A DNA stretch of 64,000 nt from Fidelibacterota bacterium (GTDB taxonomy: Bacteria; Fidelibacterota; Marinisomatia; SCGC-AAA003-L08; TS1B11). The position numbers and the translations under genes were made by a program. Shown piece by piece: positions 43,845-52,560 of this stretch (positions are counted from its first letter, which is position 1; each line of letters begins with the position of its first letter). The notes under the pieces were generated by a model. The model was not told where the DNA came from. It saw only the letters and a list, made by a program, of their open reading frames with translations, and searched no databases. The stretch covers positions 228,711 to 292,710 of the forward strand of contig SCKI01000002.1 in NCBI GenBank assembly GCA_004124295.1, in the 5' to 3' direction.

Positions 43845-45052
43845 CGCGGGGCTATCCTGGCATTGATGAAGCCGGACAGGAACTTGGGGAAGAAGTAGGT
43901 CGATTTCGGCGGGAACACCGCGCCGCCCTCTACAGCCGCGATCAGCCGGTCCACCGATACTGGGGGTAGCAGAAAGGCCCACTGCCCACGGCTGGCCGTG
44001 GCCTCAACGGCCTCCGCAGCGACATGGTAGTAAGCAAACTTCTGCGGCGCCGCTGCGTTCAGGCGGGGCAGGCAGTCGTCGTGCAACAGTCCCACTGTGC
44101 CGGTGGCGGCGAGTTGGGCCCCGCCAACCGTTGGCAGCAGGCGCAGCGCGGTGTCATGGGCCAGCGAGACGGCCAGCAGTTCCGCTCCGGCGGCGGCCAG
44201 TTGCCCGCGATGCAGATCAGGCCACCGGCCGGCGGGATGGGTCTCCAGGTCATACCCGGAGGAGAGGCCCTTGGCCAGCTCCGCCGGAGCCAGCGGCAGC
44301 TCGGCCACGCGGTGCGTCGGCAGCACGGTGACGCCCGGGTCCCTGTCCGGCACCAGGGTCATCAGGGCCGTGCCCGCTGCCCCGGCAGCCTCAAAATAGT
44401 TGCCCATGGTCTCGTAGCGATGGTGCCCATCGGCCATGACAATGCTGCATTCGGCCAGGGCGCTTTGCAGATGAGCCAGCGTTTCCGCCCCGCTAATCCG
44501 GTAGAGACGCGAATGGTGCCCATCGGCGGCGGCGGCCTGCCGGAGCAGCGGTCCCTCGCTGGCCTTGGCCAAAATCTGCGCGACCCCATCGCCGGCATCG
44601 CGGAACACGCCGAATATCTGGCTGAACTGGGCCCCGGTGGCCTGATAGAGCGCCAGCCGGTCGGCCTTGGGACCGGCATGGGTATGTTCGTGCCGCAAGA
44701 CGCCGCCCTCCTGATAGGGGCCGCAGGCCACCTGGCAGACCAGCGCCCGGCGGGTGACCGATTCGCCGGCCTGCTCGAACTGCTGCTCCCAGACGTACAT
44801 GGATGGCTGCTCATCCTCGGCCAGGACGCCGCTGGAGAGCCACTCGCCGAACAGGGTTCCGGCCTGGGCGTACCGGGCGCCTTCCGGCAGAATCAGGCGC
44901 ACGACGTTGTGTTCATTCCGGTCCCGATAAGTGACCTGGTCCGCCGCACTGATGACATCATAGGGCGGCGCCACCAGGGGCGTGATGTCAGCGTCCTGGG
45001 ATGCATGGAAAAGGATTGCTTTGAACGGAAAAATCAGGGCCATAGCCGACAT
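43841..45052 (-). CDS. DUF1015 family protein
   Basis: A 403-residue cytosolic protein of the DUF1015 family, recognised from ITPLVAPPYDVISAADQ near the N-terminus, HEHTHAGPKADRL and the conserved IVMADGHHRYETM. The catalytic role of the family is not settled. ATG 45052 follows GGAGGC; ATG 45043 is an alternative; the open frame further upstream is unsupported. It is co-translated with the SLC13-like transporter and divergent from the Na/Pi cotransporter. Confidence 0.85.
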   Translation of the reverse strand: MSAMALIFPFKAILFHASQDADITPLVAPPYDVISAADQVTYRDRNEHNVVRLILPEGARYAQAGTLFGEWLSSGVLAEDEQPSMYVWEQQFEQAGESVTRRALVCQVACGPYQEGGVLRHEHTHAGPKADRLALYQATGAQFSQIFGVFRDAGDGVAQILAKASEGPLLRQAAAADGHHSRLYRISGAETLAHLQSALAECSIVMADGHHRYETMGNYFEAAGAAGTALMTLVPDRDPGVTVLPTHRVAELPLAPAELAKGLSSGYDLETHPAGRWPDLHRGQLAAAGAELLAVSLAHDTALRLLPTVGGAQLAATGTVGLLHDDCLPRLNAAAPQKFAYYHVAAEAVEATASRGQWAFLLPPVSVDRLIAAVEGGAVFPPKSTYFFPKFLSGFINARIAPR

Positions 45053-45279
45053 GCCTCCACGGCCAAAGGTAAACTTGCCGCAGGATCGAAGGGTATTAAG
45101 ATTGCGGGGAATTAAAAGGGCCCCGATCCAATTAGGGGTTGACCTGTGCCAATTTCCGCCACTTAACTTCAGGCCGTGCCAGAGGTGTCTCAAGGTACCC
45201 GCAGACTTTACCGGGCAGGCCATCCCAGGCCGCATGATTTGAGCCCCAGCGCCGCTGCGTGACCAACCGTTCCCGGCAG

Positions 45280-46395
45280 ATGTCCCCGACCCCATTCACA
45301 GAACGATACAGCGGACTGGTCACCGTTGCCAAGTTGTTGGGGATCGTGCTGTTCCTGTACCTGTTCATCGTGGGCATCGGGGCCATGGGACACTCCTTCA
45401 AGCTGTTCGGCAAGGAGTTCTCCGAGCGTATCCTGGCCACCACCGCCTCACCCCTGGTCAGTATGTTCATCGGGCTGCTGGCCACCTCCCTGGTCCAGAG
45501 CAGCTCCACCACCACATCCATTATCGTGGGCATGGTTGCCGGCGGCGCCATCTCGATCGAAGGGGCTATCCCCATGGTCATGGGGGCCAATGTCGGCACA
45601 ACCATCACCAACACCATGGTCTCCCTGGGCCATATCACGCGCCGGGGAGAATTCCGGCGGGCTTTTGCGGCCGCCACGGTGCACGATTTCTTTAACGTGA
45701 TGACCCTGTTCATTCTGCTGCCCCTGGAAATTGCCACCGGGTATCTGGCCAAAACCGCCGGCTGGCTGAGTGGTGTGTTCCAGGGGATGGGCGGCATGAA
45801 GCTGGGCAACCCCCTCAAGGCGGCCACCAAACCGGCCATTGATCTGATGGCCGAGGCGGTGGCCCAACACGCCCTGCCGCTGTTGTTGCTGGGGGCCGGA
45901 TTGACCTTCATGATGCTCGCCATGATCGTCAAGATCCTGCGCAGCCTAGTGCTGGAAAAGGTGGAGGCCCTCTTTGACCAGTTCCTGTTCAAGACCACCA
46001 TGCGGGCCCTGTTTTTCGGCGCCTTGCTGACGGTGGCGGTACAGAGCAGCTCCATCACCACCTCGCTGGTGGTACCGCTGGTTGGCGCCGGCCTGTTGCA
46101 GTTGCGGCAGGTGTTTCCCTACATGCTGGGGGCCAATATCGGCACCACCGTAACGGCCATGCTGGCGGCCCTTTCCACCACCAATCCTGCGGCGGTCACC
46201 GTCGCCTTTGCCCACCTGATGTTTAACATCACCGGGATCAGCCTCATTCTGCCGATCAAATTCCTGCGCGATATCCCCTTGGGACTGGCCCGCTGGATGG
46301 CCGACAAGGCCGTCGAAAACCGCTGGATTCCGCTCATATATATCGGTTTGGTGTTCTTCATCCTGCCGTTAATATTGATCCTGATAACGAGGTAA
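45280..46395 (+). CDS. Na+/phosphate cotransporter (NptA/PNaS family)
   Basis: A 371-residue inner-membrane symporter importing phosphate with sodium. The two inverted repeats each carry a QSSS motif (SLVQSSSTTTS and AVQSSSITTS) followed by GANVGTTITN and GANIGTTVTA, the hallmark of NaPi-II proteins. No fused PhoU domain is present; instead a separate PhoU gene follows 8 bp downstream. ATG 45280 is chosen; a GTG at 45259 is equally possible and adds seven residues. Confidence 0.93.
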   Translation: MSPTPFTERYSGLVTVAKLLGIVLFLYLFIVGIGAMGHSFKLFGKEFSERILATTASPLVSMFIGLLATSLVQSSSTTTSIIVGMVAGGAISIEGAIPMVMGANVGTTITNTMVSLGHITRRGEFRRAFAAATVHDFFNVMTLFILLPLEIATGYLAKTAGWLSGVFQGMGGMKLGNPLKAATKPAIDLMAEAVAQHALPLLLLGAGLTFMMLAMIVKILRSLVLEKVEALFDQFLFKTTMRALFFGALLTVAVQSSSITTSLVVPLVGAGLLQLRQVFPYMLGANIGTTVTAMLAALSTTNPAAVTVAFAHLMFNITGISLILPIKFLRDIPLGLARWMADKAVENRWIPLIYIGLVFFILPLILILITR

Positions 46396-46403
46396 AAGCA
46401 ACC

Positions 46404-47084
46404 ATGTGGAAAAACCTGCTGGCAACGCTCTTTAGTGAGGATAACCTCTACATTCAGGCCCTGCACCAGTCCTACCAAATGCTGGCCATGGACCTGCAGA
46501 TGTACGAGGCCTCTGTCAAGTCGCTGCGCCACTCCGATACCGGCGATATTGATGTGGATATCTATAAACTGGACCAGGAGATCAACGCCTACGAAAGGGA
46601 CGTCCGTAAAAAGGTGATGACCCATCTGGCTGTGACCGGCGCCCGGGACCTGGCCCCTGGCCTGGTGCTCACCAGCGTGGTGGTGGACATCGAGCGCATC
46701 GGTGATTATACGAAGAATATCTGCGACCTGGCCCAGAACCACCCCAAGCGCCTGGAGGCCAAGGGGTTGGAAAAAGATCTGCAGGCCATCGAAGGGAGCG
46801 TCACGGCCCTGTTCAGGGATATGATCGCCGCCTTCAAGAGCAGCGATGAGGCGGAAGCCAAACGGATCATGGCCGAGTACAAGGAGGAAATTTCCAGCCA
46901 GTCCGACGAGATAACCCAGAAAATCGTCAGGGGGGAAATCAGCGACCTGGAGCCGGGGGACGCCACGGCCGTGGCCCTCTATGCCCGTTACCTCAAACGG
47001 ATCGCCGCCCACTCCCGGAATATCATCACTTCAGTGGTGAACCCCTTCGACCGCCTGGGCTACCAGTATACCCCCCCAAAGTAA
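46404..47084 (+). CDS. PhoU-domain protein
   Basis: A 226-residue helical protein of the PhoU type. The characteristic YKLDQEINAYERDVRKKVM and VVVDIERIGDYTKNICDLA segments (metal-binding E/D-x3-D) occur in both three-helix halves; RYLKRIAAHSRNIITSVV ends the second. It follows the Na/Pi cotransporter by 8 bp with GAGG upstream, so it probably regulates that transporter rather than a Pst system, which is not in the window. Confidence 0.9.
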   Translation: MWKNLLATLFSEDNLYIQALHQSYQMLAMDLQMYEASVKSLRHSDTGDIDVDIYKLDQEINAYERDVRKKVMTHLAVTGARDLAPGLVLTSVVVDIERIGDYTKNICDLAQNHPKRLEAKGLEKDLQAIEGSVTALFRDMIAAFKSSDEAEAKRIMAEYKEEISSQSDEITQKIVRGEISDLEPGDATAVALYARYLKRIAAHSRNIITSVVNPFDRLGYQYTPPK

Positions 47085-47167
47085 GGTCCGATCCGCGGTT
47101 ACAGTCGGATTCTTGCCCTGCCGGCCAAGGCCCTGATATAGTCCCCTTTTTCTTTCTGCAGGACCTC

Positions 47168-47590
47168 TCATTCGGCCTTATCCAGCTCCCGCACCAAGCC
47201 CTCAAATCCCTGCCTGATACTGTCGCGCACCCGGCGGAAAACCAGCAGCCGCTCCTGCTCCGTGCCCTGGGCCCAGTAGGGATCGGTGAACGGCAGGTGG
47301 TGGCGCTGGCGGACCGCGCCGGTAAAGACCGGGCAGGCCTCCCGGGCATCATCGCAGACGGTGATGACATGGTCGAAGGGCCGGGCCGTCAACGGCGCCA
47401 CCGGCTGGGGCCGCTCGCCGGAGATATCCAGCCCCACCTCAGCCATCACCCGCACCGCCAGGGGGTGGACCTGGGCCAGGGGGTAGGTGCCGGCAGAGGC
47501 CACCTCCCACCCGGGCCGGAGCTGCCGCAGGAGGCCCGCCGCCATCGGCGAGCGGCAGGCGTTGCCGGTGCAGAGAATCAGGATGCGCAT
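47168..47590 (-). CDS. ArsC-type low-molecular-weight protein tyrosine phosphatase / arsenate reductase
   Basis: A 140-residue LMW-PTPase fold. The P-loop is C7-x5-R13 (CTGNACRS), and C79 and C86 (ITVCDDAREACP) occupy the places of the relay cysteines in thioredoxin-coupled arsenate reductase. The Asp of the general-acid loop lies in FTDPYWAQG. Arsenate reductase is the better reading. It is the last gene on the minus strand before the convergent phoU; the repeat-filled gap separates it from glnA. Confidence 0.88.
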   Translation of the reverse strand: MRILILCTGNACRSPMAAGLLRQLRPGWEVASAGTYPLAQVHPLAVRVMAEVGLDISGERPQPVAPLTARPFDHVITVCDDAREACPVFTGAVRQRHHLPFTDPYWAQGTEQERLLVFRRVRDSIRQGFEGLVRELDKAE

Positions 47591-47655
47591 GCTTGCCCGC
47601 TAGGGACAGCAGGGACTTTCGAGTTTGGGCCGTTCAACATGGCATGAGGTTACGC

Positions 47656-47701
47656 GTTTCGAGTTGGCAGAACCTGAAACTCGAAACCCGCAACCCGAAA
47701 C
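47656..47701. repeat. Heptamer array (NNGAAAC type) with 10-bp inverted repeat
   Basis: GTTTCGAGTT at 47656-47665 is the exact inverse of AACTCGAAAC at 47678-47687. The right arm belongs to four in-register heptamers, CTGAAAC, TCGAAAC, CCGCAAC, CCGAAAC (47674-47701). Located between glnA and the ArsC-type gene. No T-tract, so a terminator is doubtful. Confidence 0.75.
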
Positions 47702-47723
47702 TTCCGGCGCTTTAGGAAGCACC

Positions 47724-49151
47724 CTAACAATCGTGGTAGAGTTCGAATTCGAAGGGATGCGGCCGCTGGCGCAGGCTGTCCACCTCATCCCGGCGCTTGT
47801 AGTCGATGAAGGTGCTGATCAGGTCCGCGGAGAAGACATTCCCTTTGATGAGCCAGTCGTGATCGGCTTCCAGGCTGTCCAGGGCATGATCCAGGCTCAT
47901 GGGCGCGGTGACGATGCCCTCCAGGTCCCGGGCCGACATGAAGAAGATATCCTGGTCCAGTGGCTCCCCCGGATCGTAGCCGTTCTGGATGCCGTCCAGA
48001 CCCGCCATCACCACCGCCGAGAAGGCCAGGTAGGCATTGCAGGAGGGATCGGGCGTGCGGAACTCGATCCGTTTGGTCTTGGGGTTGGTTGAGTAGGTCG
48101 GGATGCGGATAGCCGCGGACCGGTTGCGGGCTGAATAGGCCATGTTCACCGGCGCCTCAAACCCCGGCACCAGCCGCTTGTAGCTGTTGGTGGTGGGATT
48201 GGTAATGGCGATGAGCGCCCGGGCATGTTTCACCAGTCCGCCGATAAAGTGCAGCGCCAGCTGGGACAGTCCGCCGTACTTCTCACCGGCAAACAGGTTC
48301 TGGTCGCCTTTCCACAGCGAGGTGTTGATGTGCATGCCGGAGCCGTTGTCGTTGAACACCGGCTTGGGCATAAAGGTGGCCATCTTGCCGTACATCCTGG
48401 CCGTATTCTTCACCACGTATTTGAACCATTGCATATTGTCGGCCATGTTCAGGAGGGCCTGGTAGCGCATGTCAATCTCGCACTGGCCCGCCGAGGCCAC
48501 TTCGTGGTGCAGCGCCTCCACTTCAATGCCCATCGCCTCCAAGGTCAGGGCCACGTCGGCGCGGAAGTCCTGCAGCGTATCGGTGGGCGGGGTAGGAAAA
48601 TAGCCCCCCTTGGCGCGAATCTTGAAGGCCAGGTTACTGTCGCCGTTCTTCGGCTCCTGGCCCGAATTCCAGTGGGCCTCGGTGGAGTCGATGGCATAGG
48701 TGGCTCCGGATCCGTCGGAGGGGTTGGAGAAGCGCAACTCGTCGAAGACGAAAAACTCCGCCTCGGGACCAAAATAGGCCTGATCACCGATACCGGTGCT
48801 GCGCAGATATTTGATGCAGTTGGCCGCCACACTGCGCGGGTCCCGGTGGTACGGCTCCCGGGTCTGGGTATCCACCACATCGCAGATCATGACCAATGTT
48901 TTGGACTCATAGAAAGGGTCGGTCCGGGCCGTGTCCGGGTCCGGCACCACCAGCATGTCACTTTCGTGGATTTCCTTCCAGGCCTTGATGGAGGAACCAT
49001 CGAAACCGACCCCATCCTTGAATACCGATTCGCTGATCTGGCTTACGGGCGTCGTAAAATGATGCCAGGTGCCCTGAATGTCGATGAAGCGGTAATCGAT
49101 GAATTCGATCTTTTCTTCCTGCACGCGTTTAATGATGTCGGCCGGTTTCAT
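47724..49151 (-). CDS. glnA: Glutamine synthetase type I
   Basis: Makes glutamine from glutamate, ammonia and ATP. The 475-residue GSI has DGSSIKAW (51-58), FGPEAEFFVFDE (127-138), NDNGSGMHINTSLW (267-280), the latch KRLVPGFEAPVN and a C-terminal FEFELYHDC. The length fits the GSI-beta group, but at the position of the adenylylated Tyr397 this protein has Phe403 (LDQDIFFMS instead of the MDKNLYDLP-type motif). Adenylylation control is therefore unlikely. It overlaps the upstream Lrp gene by 4 bp, pointing to transcriptional control. Confidence 0.96.
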   Translation of the reverse strand: MKPADIIKRVQEEKIEFIDYRFIDIQGTWHHFTTPVSQISESVFKDGVGFDGSSIKAWKEIHESDMLVVPDPDTARTDPFYESKTLVMICDVVDTQTREPYHRDPRSVAANCIKYLRSTGIGDQAYFGPEAEFFVFDELRFSNPSDGSGATYAIDSTEAHWNSGQEPKNGDSNLAFKIRAKGGYFPTPPTDTLQDFRADVALTLEAMGIEVEALHHEVASAGQCEIDMRYQALLNMADNMQWFKYVVKNTARMYGKMATFMPKPVFNDNGSGMHINTSLWKGDQNLFAGEKYGGLSQLALHFIGGLVKHARALIAITNPTTNSYKRLVPGFEAPVNMAYSARNRSAAIRIPTYSTNPKTKRIEFRTPDPSCNAYLAFSAVVMAGLDGIQNGYDPGEPLDQDIFFMSARDLEGIVTAPMSLDHALDSLEADHDWLIKGNVFSADLISTFIDYKRRDEVDSLRQRPHPFEFELYHDC

Positions 49152-49645
49152 GCTTCAGATTCCTCCTTTGGCTGCTGCTGTGGTTTAAGGGCCGCAGGGG
49201 CTACCGGTAGCGGTCCGCCCTGCTTGTAATGGGATAGGATGAGCCGGGTCTCCGTCCGGTTGACGCCGGGCCAGGCCTGAATCTCCCGGAGCAGGTTCTC
49301 CAGGCTGGAAGTGTTGGCGGTGCGCACAATCAGCAGGTGCGACCCGTCGCCGGTGACACTCATGCATTCCAGCACCTCGGGGTGCTGCCGGGCCTGTTCG
49401 ACCACGGCGCTGTATTTAGTGGACCGTGCGCTGATGATGGTAATAACCGCGCCCACATCCAGGCCCAGTTTGCGGGGATCGATCTGGGCAGTGAAGCCGC
49501 GAATGACGCCCATCTCCAGCAATTTTTTCATCCGTTCCGCCACTGCCGGAACCGACATGCCGATCTCCCGGGCCAGGTCGCTTTTCTTGCGGCGGCCGTT
49601 CTCCTGCAGGGCAGAAATAAGAAATTGGTCGATTTGGTCCAGCAT
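49148..49645 (-). CDS. Lrp/AsnC family transcriptional regulator
   Basis: A 165-residue feast/famine regulator: N-terminal helix-turn-helix (RKKSDLAREIGMSVPAVAERMKK, shortened) and a RAM domain (about 65-140: VGAVITIISARSTKYSAVVE, VLECMSVTGDGSHLLIVRT). A 20-residue Pro/Gln-rich tail is unusual. It is co-translated with glnA (ATGA overlap), so it likely senses an amino acid, perhaps glutamine, and controls this operon. The 195-bp upstream gap is AT-rich (49680-49740) and should hold the operon promoter. Confidence 0.9.
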   Translation of the reverse strand: MLDQIDQFLISALQENGRRKKSDLAREIGMSVPAVAERMKKLLEMGVIRGFTAQIDPRKLGLDVGAVITIISARSTKYSAVVEQARQHPEVLECMSVTGDGSHLLIVRTANTSSLENLLREIQAWPGVNRTETRLILSHYKQGGPLPVAPAALKPQQQPKEESEA

Positions 49646-49840
49646 GGGGAGCCTAGATTACGCGGGCAATTGAGCGCCAGACAATGATTATTTAACCTAT
49701 ATTGGTATTTCTGCCTAAAAATATTATGTCAAATGCCTGTTTGGCCTTAAACAGACCGGCATGCTAACGGCCGCCGGCCCAATTCGCCATCGCCGGAACC
49801 GGCGTTGCGCCGTATATTCTGCCGTGCGCGGGGAGGCTTC

Positions 49841-50794
49841 ATGAGCACCGTCCTGATCACAGGTTCCTCTGGGTACCTCGGCACCCAGCTGTGCCGCCGA
49901 CTGGAGGCCGACGATGCGGTGCAGACCATCGTGGGAGTCGATCTTGCCGAACCGCAGGAGCCGTTCTCCAAGCTGCGCTTTTTCAAGCTCGACTGCCTGG
50001 GTGATATGGAAGCGGCCTTCAGCCTGCAGCCCATCGATGCCGTCGTGCATCTGGTCTTTGTCCTTAACATGACCCACAACAAGACCCGCATGCGGCGCAT
50101 CAATGTGGGCAGCCTGGAGAATGTGCTCGAGCATTGCCACAACCACCGGGTCGGGCGGCTGGTGGTGACGAGCAGTACCACCGCCTACGGCGCCCATGCC
50201 GACAATCCCGTGCCCCTCACCGAAGCCGACCCCTTGAGGGCCACACCCAGCTACCAGTATGCCTACGATAAAATCATGGTCGAAGCGCGGCTGTCGGTCT
50301 ACCAGGACCTGCACCCGGACTGTGATGTAGTGATCGCCCGGCCGGCCATTGTCCTGGGTCCCCACGCCCAAAACTTTCTGGGCCGCTACGTGGACCGCAA
50401 AATTATCCCCTGGACCACCCGCCCGGCGCCCATGAATCTGCTCCATGAGGAAGACATCGCCGATGCGCTCCACCATCTGATCACCCAGGCGCCCCGGGGC
50501 GTCTATAATGTGGCGCCAGCCGAAGCCGTCGATCTGGCCCAGGTGCTGAAAGAGTCTGGCCGCATCATCATTTCCCTGCCGAGCTGGCTGCTGCGGCCCC
50601 TCACCCAGCTGGCCTGGTGGCTGCGCATTACCCTGCTCACCGAAGCCCCGGGAGCGATGATCGATTATATCAAGCACTCCTGGGCGGCTGACGGGAGCAA
50701 GATCGAGCGGGAGACCACCTTCCGCTACCGGCACACCTCCCGGCAGGCGCTGGAGGACTTTCTGCAACGCGACCAACGAGAGGCGAACGGATGA
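49841..50794 (+). CDS. NAD-dependent epimerase/dehydratase family protein
   Basis: A 317-residue extended short-chain dehydrogenase. The Rossmann loop is ITGSSGYLG (6-14), the active-site region has TSSTTAYG and Y-A-Y-D-K in SYQYAYDKIMVEA, both intact. The C-terminal third is less typical and includes a hydrophobic segment (SWLLRPLTQLAWWLRITLL) that may associate with the membrane. ATG 49841 has GGGGAGG upstream. It is co-translated with the creatininase-like gene (4-bp overlap). Substrate unknown, possibly a nucleotide sugar or a lipid-linked compound. Confidence 0.85.
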   Translation: MSTVLITGSSGYLGTQLCRRLEADDAVQTIVGVDLAEPQEPFSKLRFFKLDCLGDMEAAFSLQPIDAVVHLVFVLNMTHNKTRMRRINVGSLENVLEHCHNHRVGRLVVTSSTTAYGAHADNPVPLTEADPLRATPSYQYAYDKIMVEARLSVYQDLHPDCDVVIARPAIVLGPHAQNFLGRYVDRKIIPWTTRPAPMNLLHEEDIADALHHLITQAPRGVYNVAPAEAVDLAQVLKESGRIIISLPSWLLRPLTQLAWWLRITLLTEAPGAMIDYIKHSWAADGSKIERETTFRYRHTSRQALEDFLQRDQREANG

Positions 50795-51609
50795 AAATGC
50801 TCACTGCTGCGCTGCTGTTGACCATCCCCCTCTGGGGCCAACAGGGTCCCACGACCCGGGAGATGAACCTCATCGGCTGGCAGGAATTCCAGGAGTGGGT
50901 GCCCGGCCGCATTACGACGGTCATCCTGCCGGTCGGCACCCTGGAGCCCCACGGCGTGCTGCCCAACGGCTCGGATAACCTGGCCCCTGAGGCCATGGCC
51001 CGGGAACTGGCGCCGGCCCTGCAGGCCCTCATCGCGCCGACCCTTAACTACGGCGTCACCGGCGGGATGCAGGCCTTCCCGGGCAGCTTTGCCATCTCGG
51101 CCGAGGCTTACAGCGCCTTCATCAGCGATATCCTCAAGGGGCTGGCCGGCAACGGTTTCCGCAACATTATCATTTTCACCGGTCACGGCGGGCCCCAGAC
51201 GGCCTTGCTCAAGTCAGCGACCGATGCCGCCTCGCTCGACCACAGGGTGCGCATTCTGGTCATCAACTGGTGGTCCCTGGCAGCGGAGGAGGTGTTCGCC
51301 GTCTTCGGCGAAAACGGCGGCCATGCCGGCAACAATGAAACGGCCTACATCATGACCGTGGTCCCCGAGCATGTCCACCCGGAGCGGTACAGCAAGGATA
51401 TGGCCACCCCCTACCCCGGCAACAACGCCTGGCACGCGGCGCCGTTTCCTTCCTCCATTGCCCTGTACGAGGAGGGCCAGGGCTACCCGAGTTTCGACAA
51501 GCGCAAGGCCCGTACCTATTACGACCGGGTGAACCGGCGGGTCCTTGCGGTGGTGCAGGACATCATCGCCAAGTGGGACCGGGCCGGCCTGTACCGGGAT
51601 GATCGCTGA
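50791..51609 (+). CDS. Exported creatininase-family amidohydrolase
   Basis: A 272-residue protein of the creatininase/MftE fold. ILPVGTLEPHGVLPNGSDN gives the first metal ligands, FTGHGGPQTA the Gly-rich His motif, and NGGHAGNNETAYI the later Glu. Unlike most relatives it has a signal peptide (ALLLTIPLWGQQ), so it acts in the periplasm. The last 25 codons plus the following 40 bp, including the next gene's ribosome site and start, recur in diverged form at 52456-52570. Confidence 0.88.
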   Translation: MKMLTAALLLTIPLWGQQGPTTREMNLIGWQEFQEWVPGRITTVILPVGTLEPHGVLPNGSDNLAPEAMARELAPALQALIAPTLNYGVTGGMQAFPGSFAISAEAYSAFISDILKGLAGNGFRNIIIFTGHGGPQTALLKSATDAASLDHRVRILVINWWSLAAEEVFAVFGENGGHAGNNETAYIMTVVPEHVHPERYSKDMATPYPGNNAWHAAPFPSSIALYEEGQGYPSFDKRKARTYYDRVNRRVLAVVQDIIAKWDRAGLYRDDR

Positions 51610-51639
51610 GCGGCCCAGACCACTTCGGAGGACCTGAAA

Positions 51640-51720
51640 ATGAATCGATTAGCACTGGCCGCTCAGCTCGTGGCCGCCATGCGCCATGCGCCGAGTTGTC
51701 TAGCGGGAGTAGACGAGTGA
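51640..51720 (+). pseudogene. Truncated signal-peptide ORF, paralogue of the YncE-like gene start
   Basis: Twenty-six codons (MNRLALAAQLVAAMRHAPSC and six more) follow the same GGAGGACCTGAAA-ATG context that precedes the intact YncE-like gene at 52561 (MSRLLPVTVALLL). The match ends after about 8 codons, so this appears to be a decapitated copy. Its TGA overlaps the GTG start of the CPBP gene (GTGA), so it may now work as a translated leader for that gene. Confidence 0.55.
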
Positions 51721-52352
51721 CGATTACCCTAAACCCCAAGGTCAGACGAAACAGCGCCATTTTCCTCGTTTTGGCAGGCGGTATAATGTGGGTCCCGGTT
51801 GTGGATTTGTTCAAAGGAAGTCCCCCTCTGTTTCTCCGCGAGCTCGGCTTCGTCTCCGGGCCGACCGGAACTCTCCTGGCCTGGTCCCTGGGTCTGATCT
51901 TCGCCATAATCTATGCTGCCTTCGCAGTCCGCAACATTCCTCTGGTCCGCGAACATTGGCGCGCCGTATCGCTTTTCAAGTTGTTGGGGGTCCTCGTCGC
52001 AATATCGGCCGCTATTGTTGAGGAGGCCTTCTTTCGGGGTTTCCTGATGGACGCGCTAATGAGAATTGGCTGGCCCGCCGTAGTCCAGGTGCTCGCATCG
52101 GGATTAATCTTCGGTTTGGCACACGGAATCTGGGGCATCATGACCGGCCGTGTTTCCGTTGGCATCAGCACCATGATCGCAACAGGAACACTCGGCCTTG
52201 TGCTGGGGCTGGTCTATGTCCTTGGTGACCGCAGCTTGGCCCCGGTCATCGTCGCGCACTTCATAGTGACCGCAACGATTCAACCGGGCATCACCTTCGC
52301 GGCATTCAGCGGACAGATGCACAAAGGGCCGGGCCTAATTCGGATTGAGTAA
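51717..52352 (+). CDS. CPBP (CAAX/Abi) family intramembrane metalloprotease
   Basis: A 211-residue membrane protein with about six helices. The CPBP motifs are present: AIVEEAFFRGFLMDAL (EExxxR), FGLAHGIWG and VIVAHFIVT (His ligands). These enzymes are glutamate intramembrane proteases related to Rce1 and often protect against or mature peptides. The GTG at 51717 follows GGGAG and overlaps the leader ORF stop. Codon use is less GC-rich than the neighbours. It sits between the real creatininase 3' end and a second, diverged copy of that 3' end, so it is probably inserted cargo. Confidence 0.87.
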   Translation: MTITLNPKVRRNSAIFLVLAGGIMWVPVVDLFKGSPPLFLRELGFVSGPTGTLLAWSLGLIFAIIYAAFAVRNIPLVREHWRAVSLFKLLGVLVAISAAIVEEAFFRGFLMDALMRIGWPAVVQVLASGLIFGLAHGIWGIMTGRVSVGISTMIATGTLGLVLGLVYVLGDRSLAPVIVAHFIVTATIQPGITFAAFSGQMHKGPGLIRIE

Positions 52353-52455
52353 GCAGCGCGCCACCCATGCACCCAACCGGGCTCGTCAGGAATAAATCAA
52401 TAGCCATGGGGTATTGTCGGCTCGCTTTGCCGGAAGCTTCAGGAACATAGCCGCC

Positions 52456-52530
52456 CGGCGGGCGCTGGCCCTGGTGCAGGATGTCATTGCCAAGTGGGAC
52501 CGGGCCGGCCTGTACGGGGATGATCGTTGA
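52456..52530 (+). pseudogene. Remnant of a second creatininase-family gene (3' end)
   Basis: Twenty-five codons, RRALALVQDVIAKWDRAGLY plus GDDR and TGA, match the C-terminus of the intact gene (RRVLAVVQDIIAKWDRAGLY plus RDDR). The identity continues past the stop through GCGGCCCA and the GGAGGACCTGAAAATG start context of the next gene. Nothing upstream continues the homology. It marks a partial paralogue or recombination scar. Confidence 0.85.
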
Positions 52531-52560
52531 GCGGCCCATAATTTATCGGAGGACCTGAAA

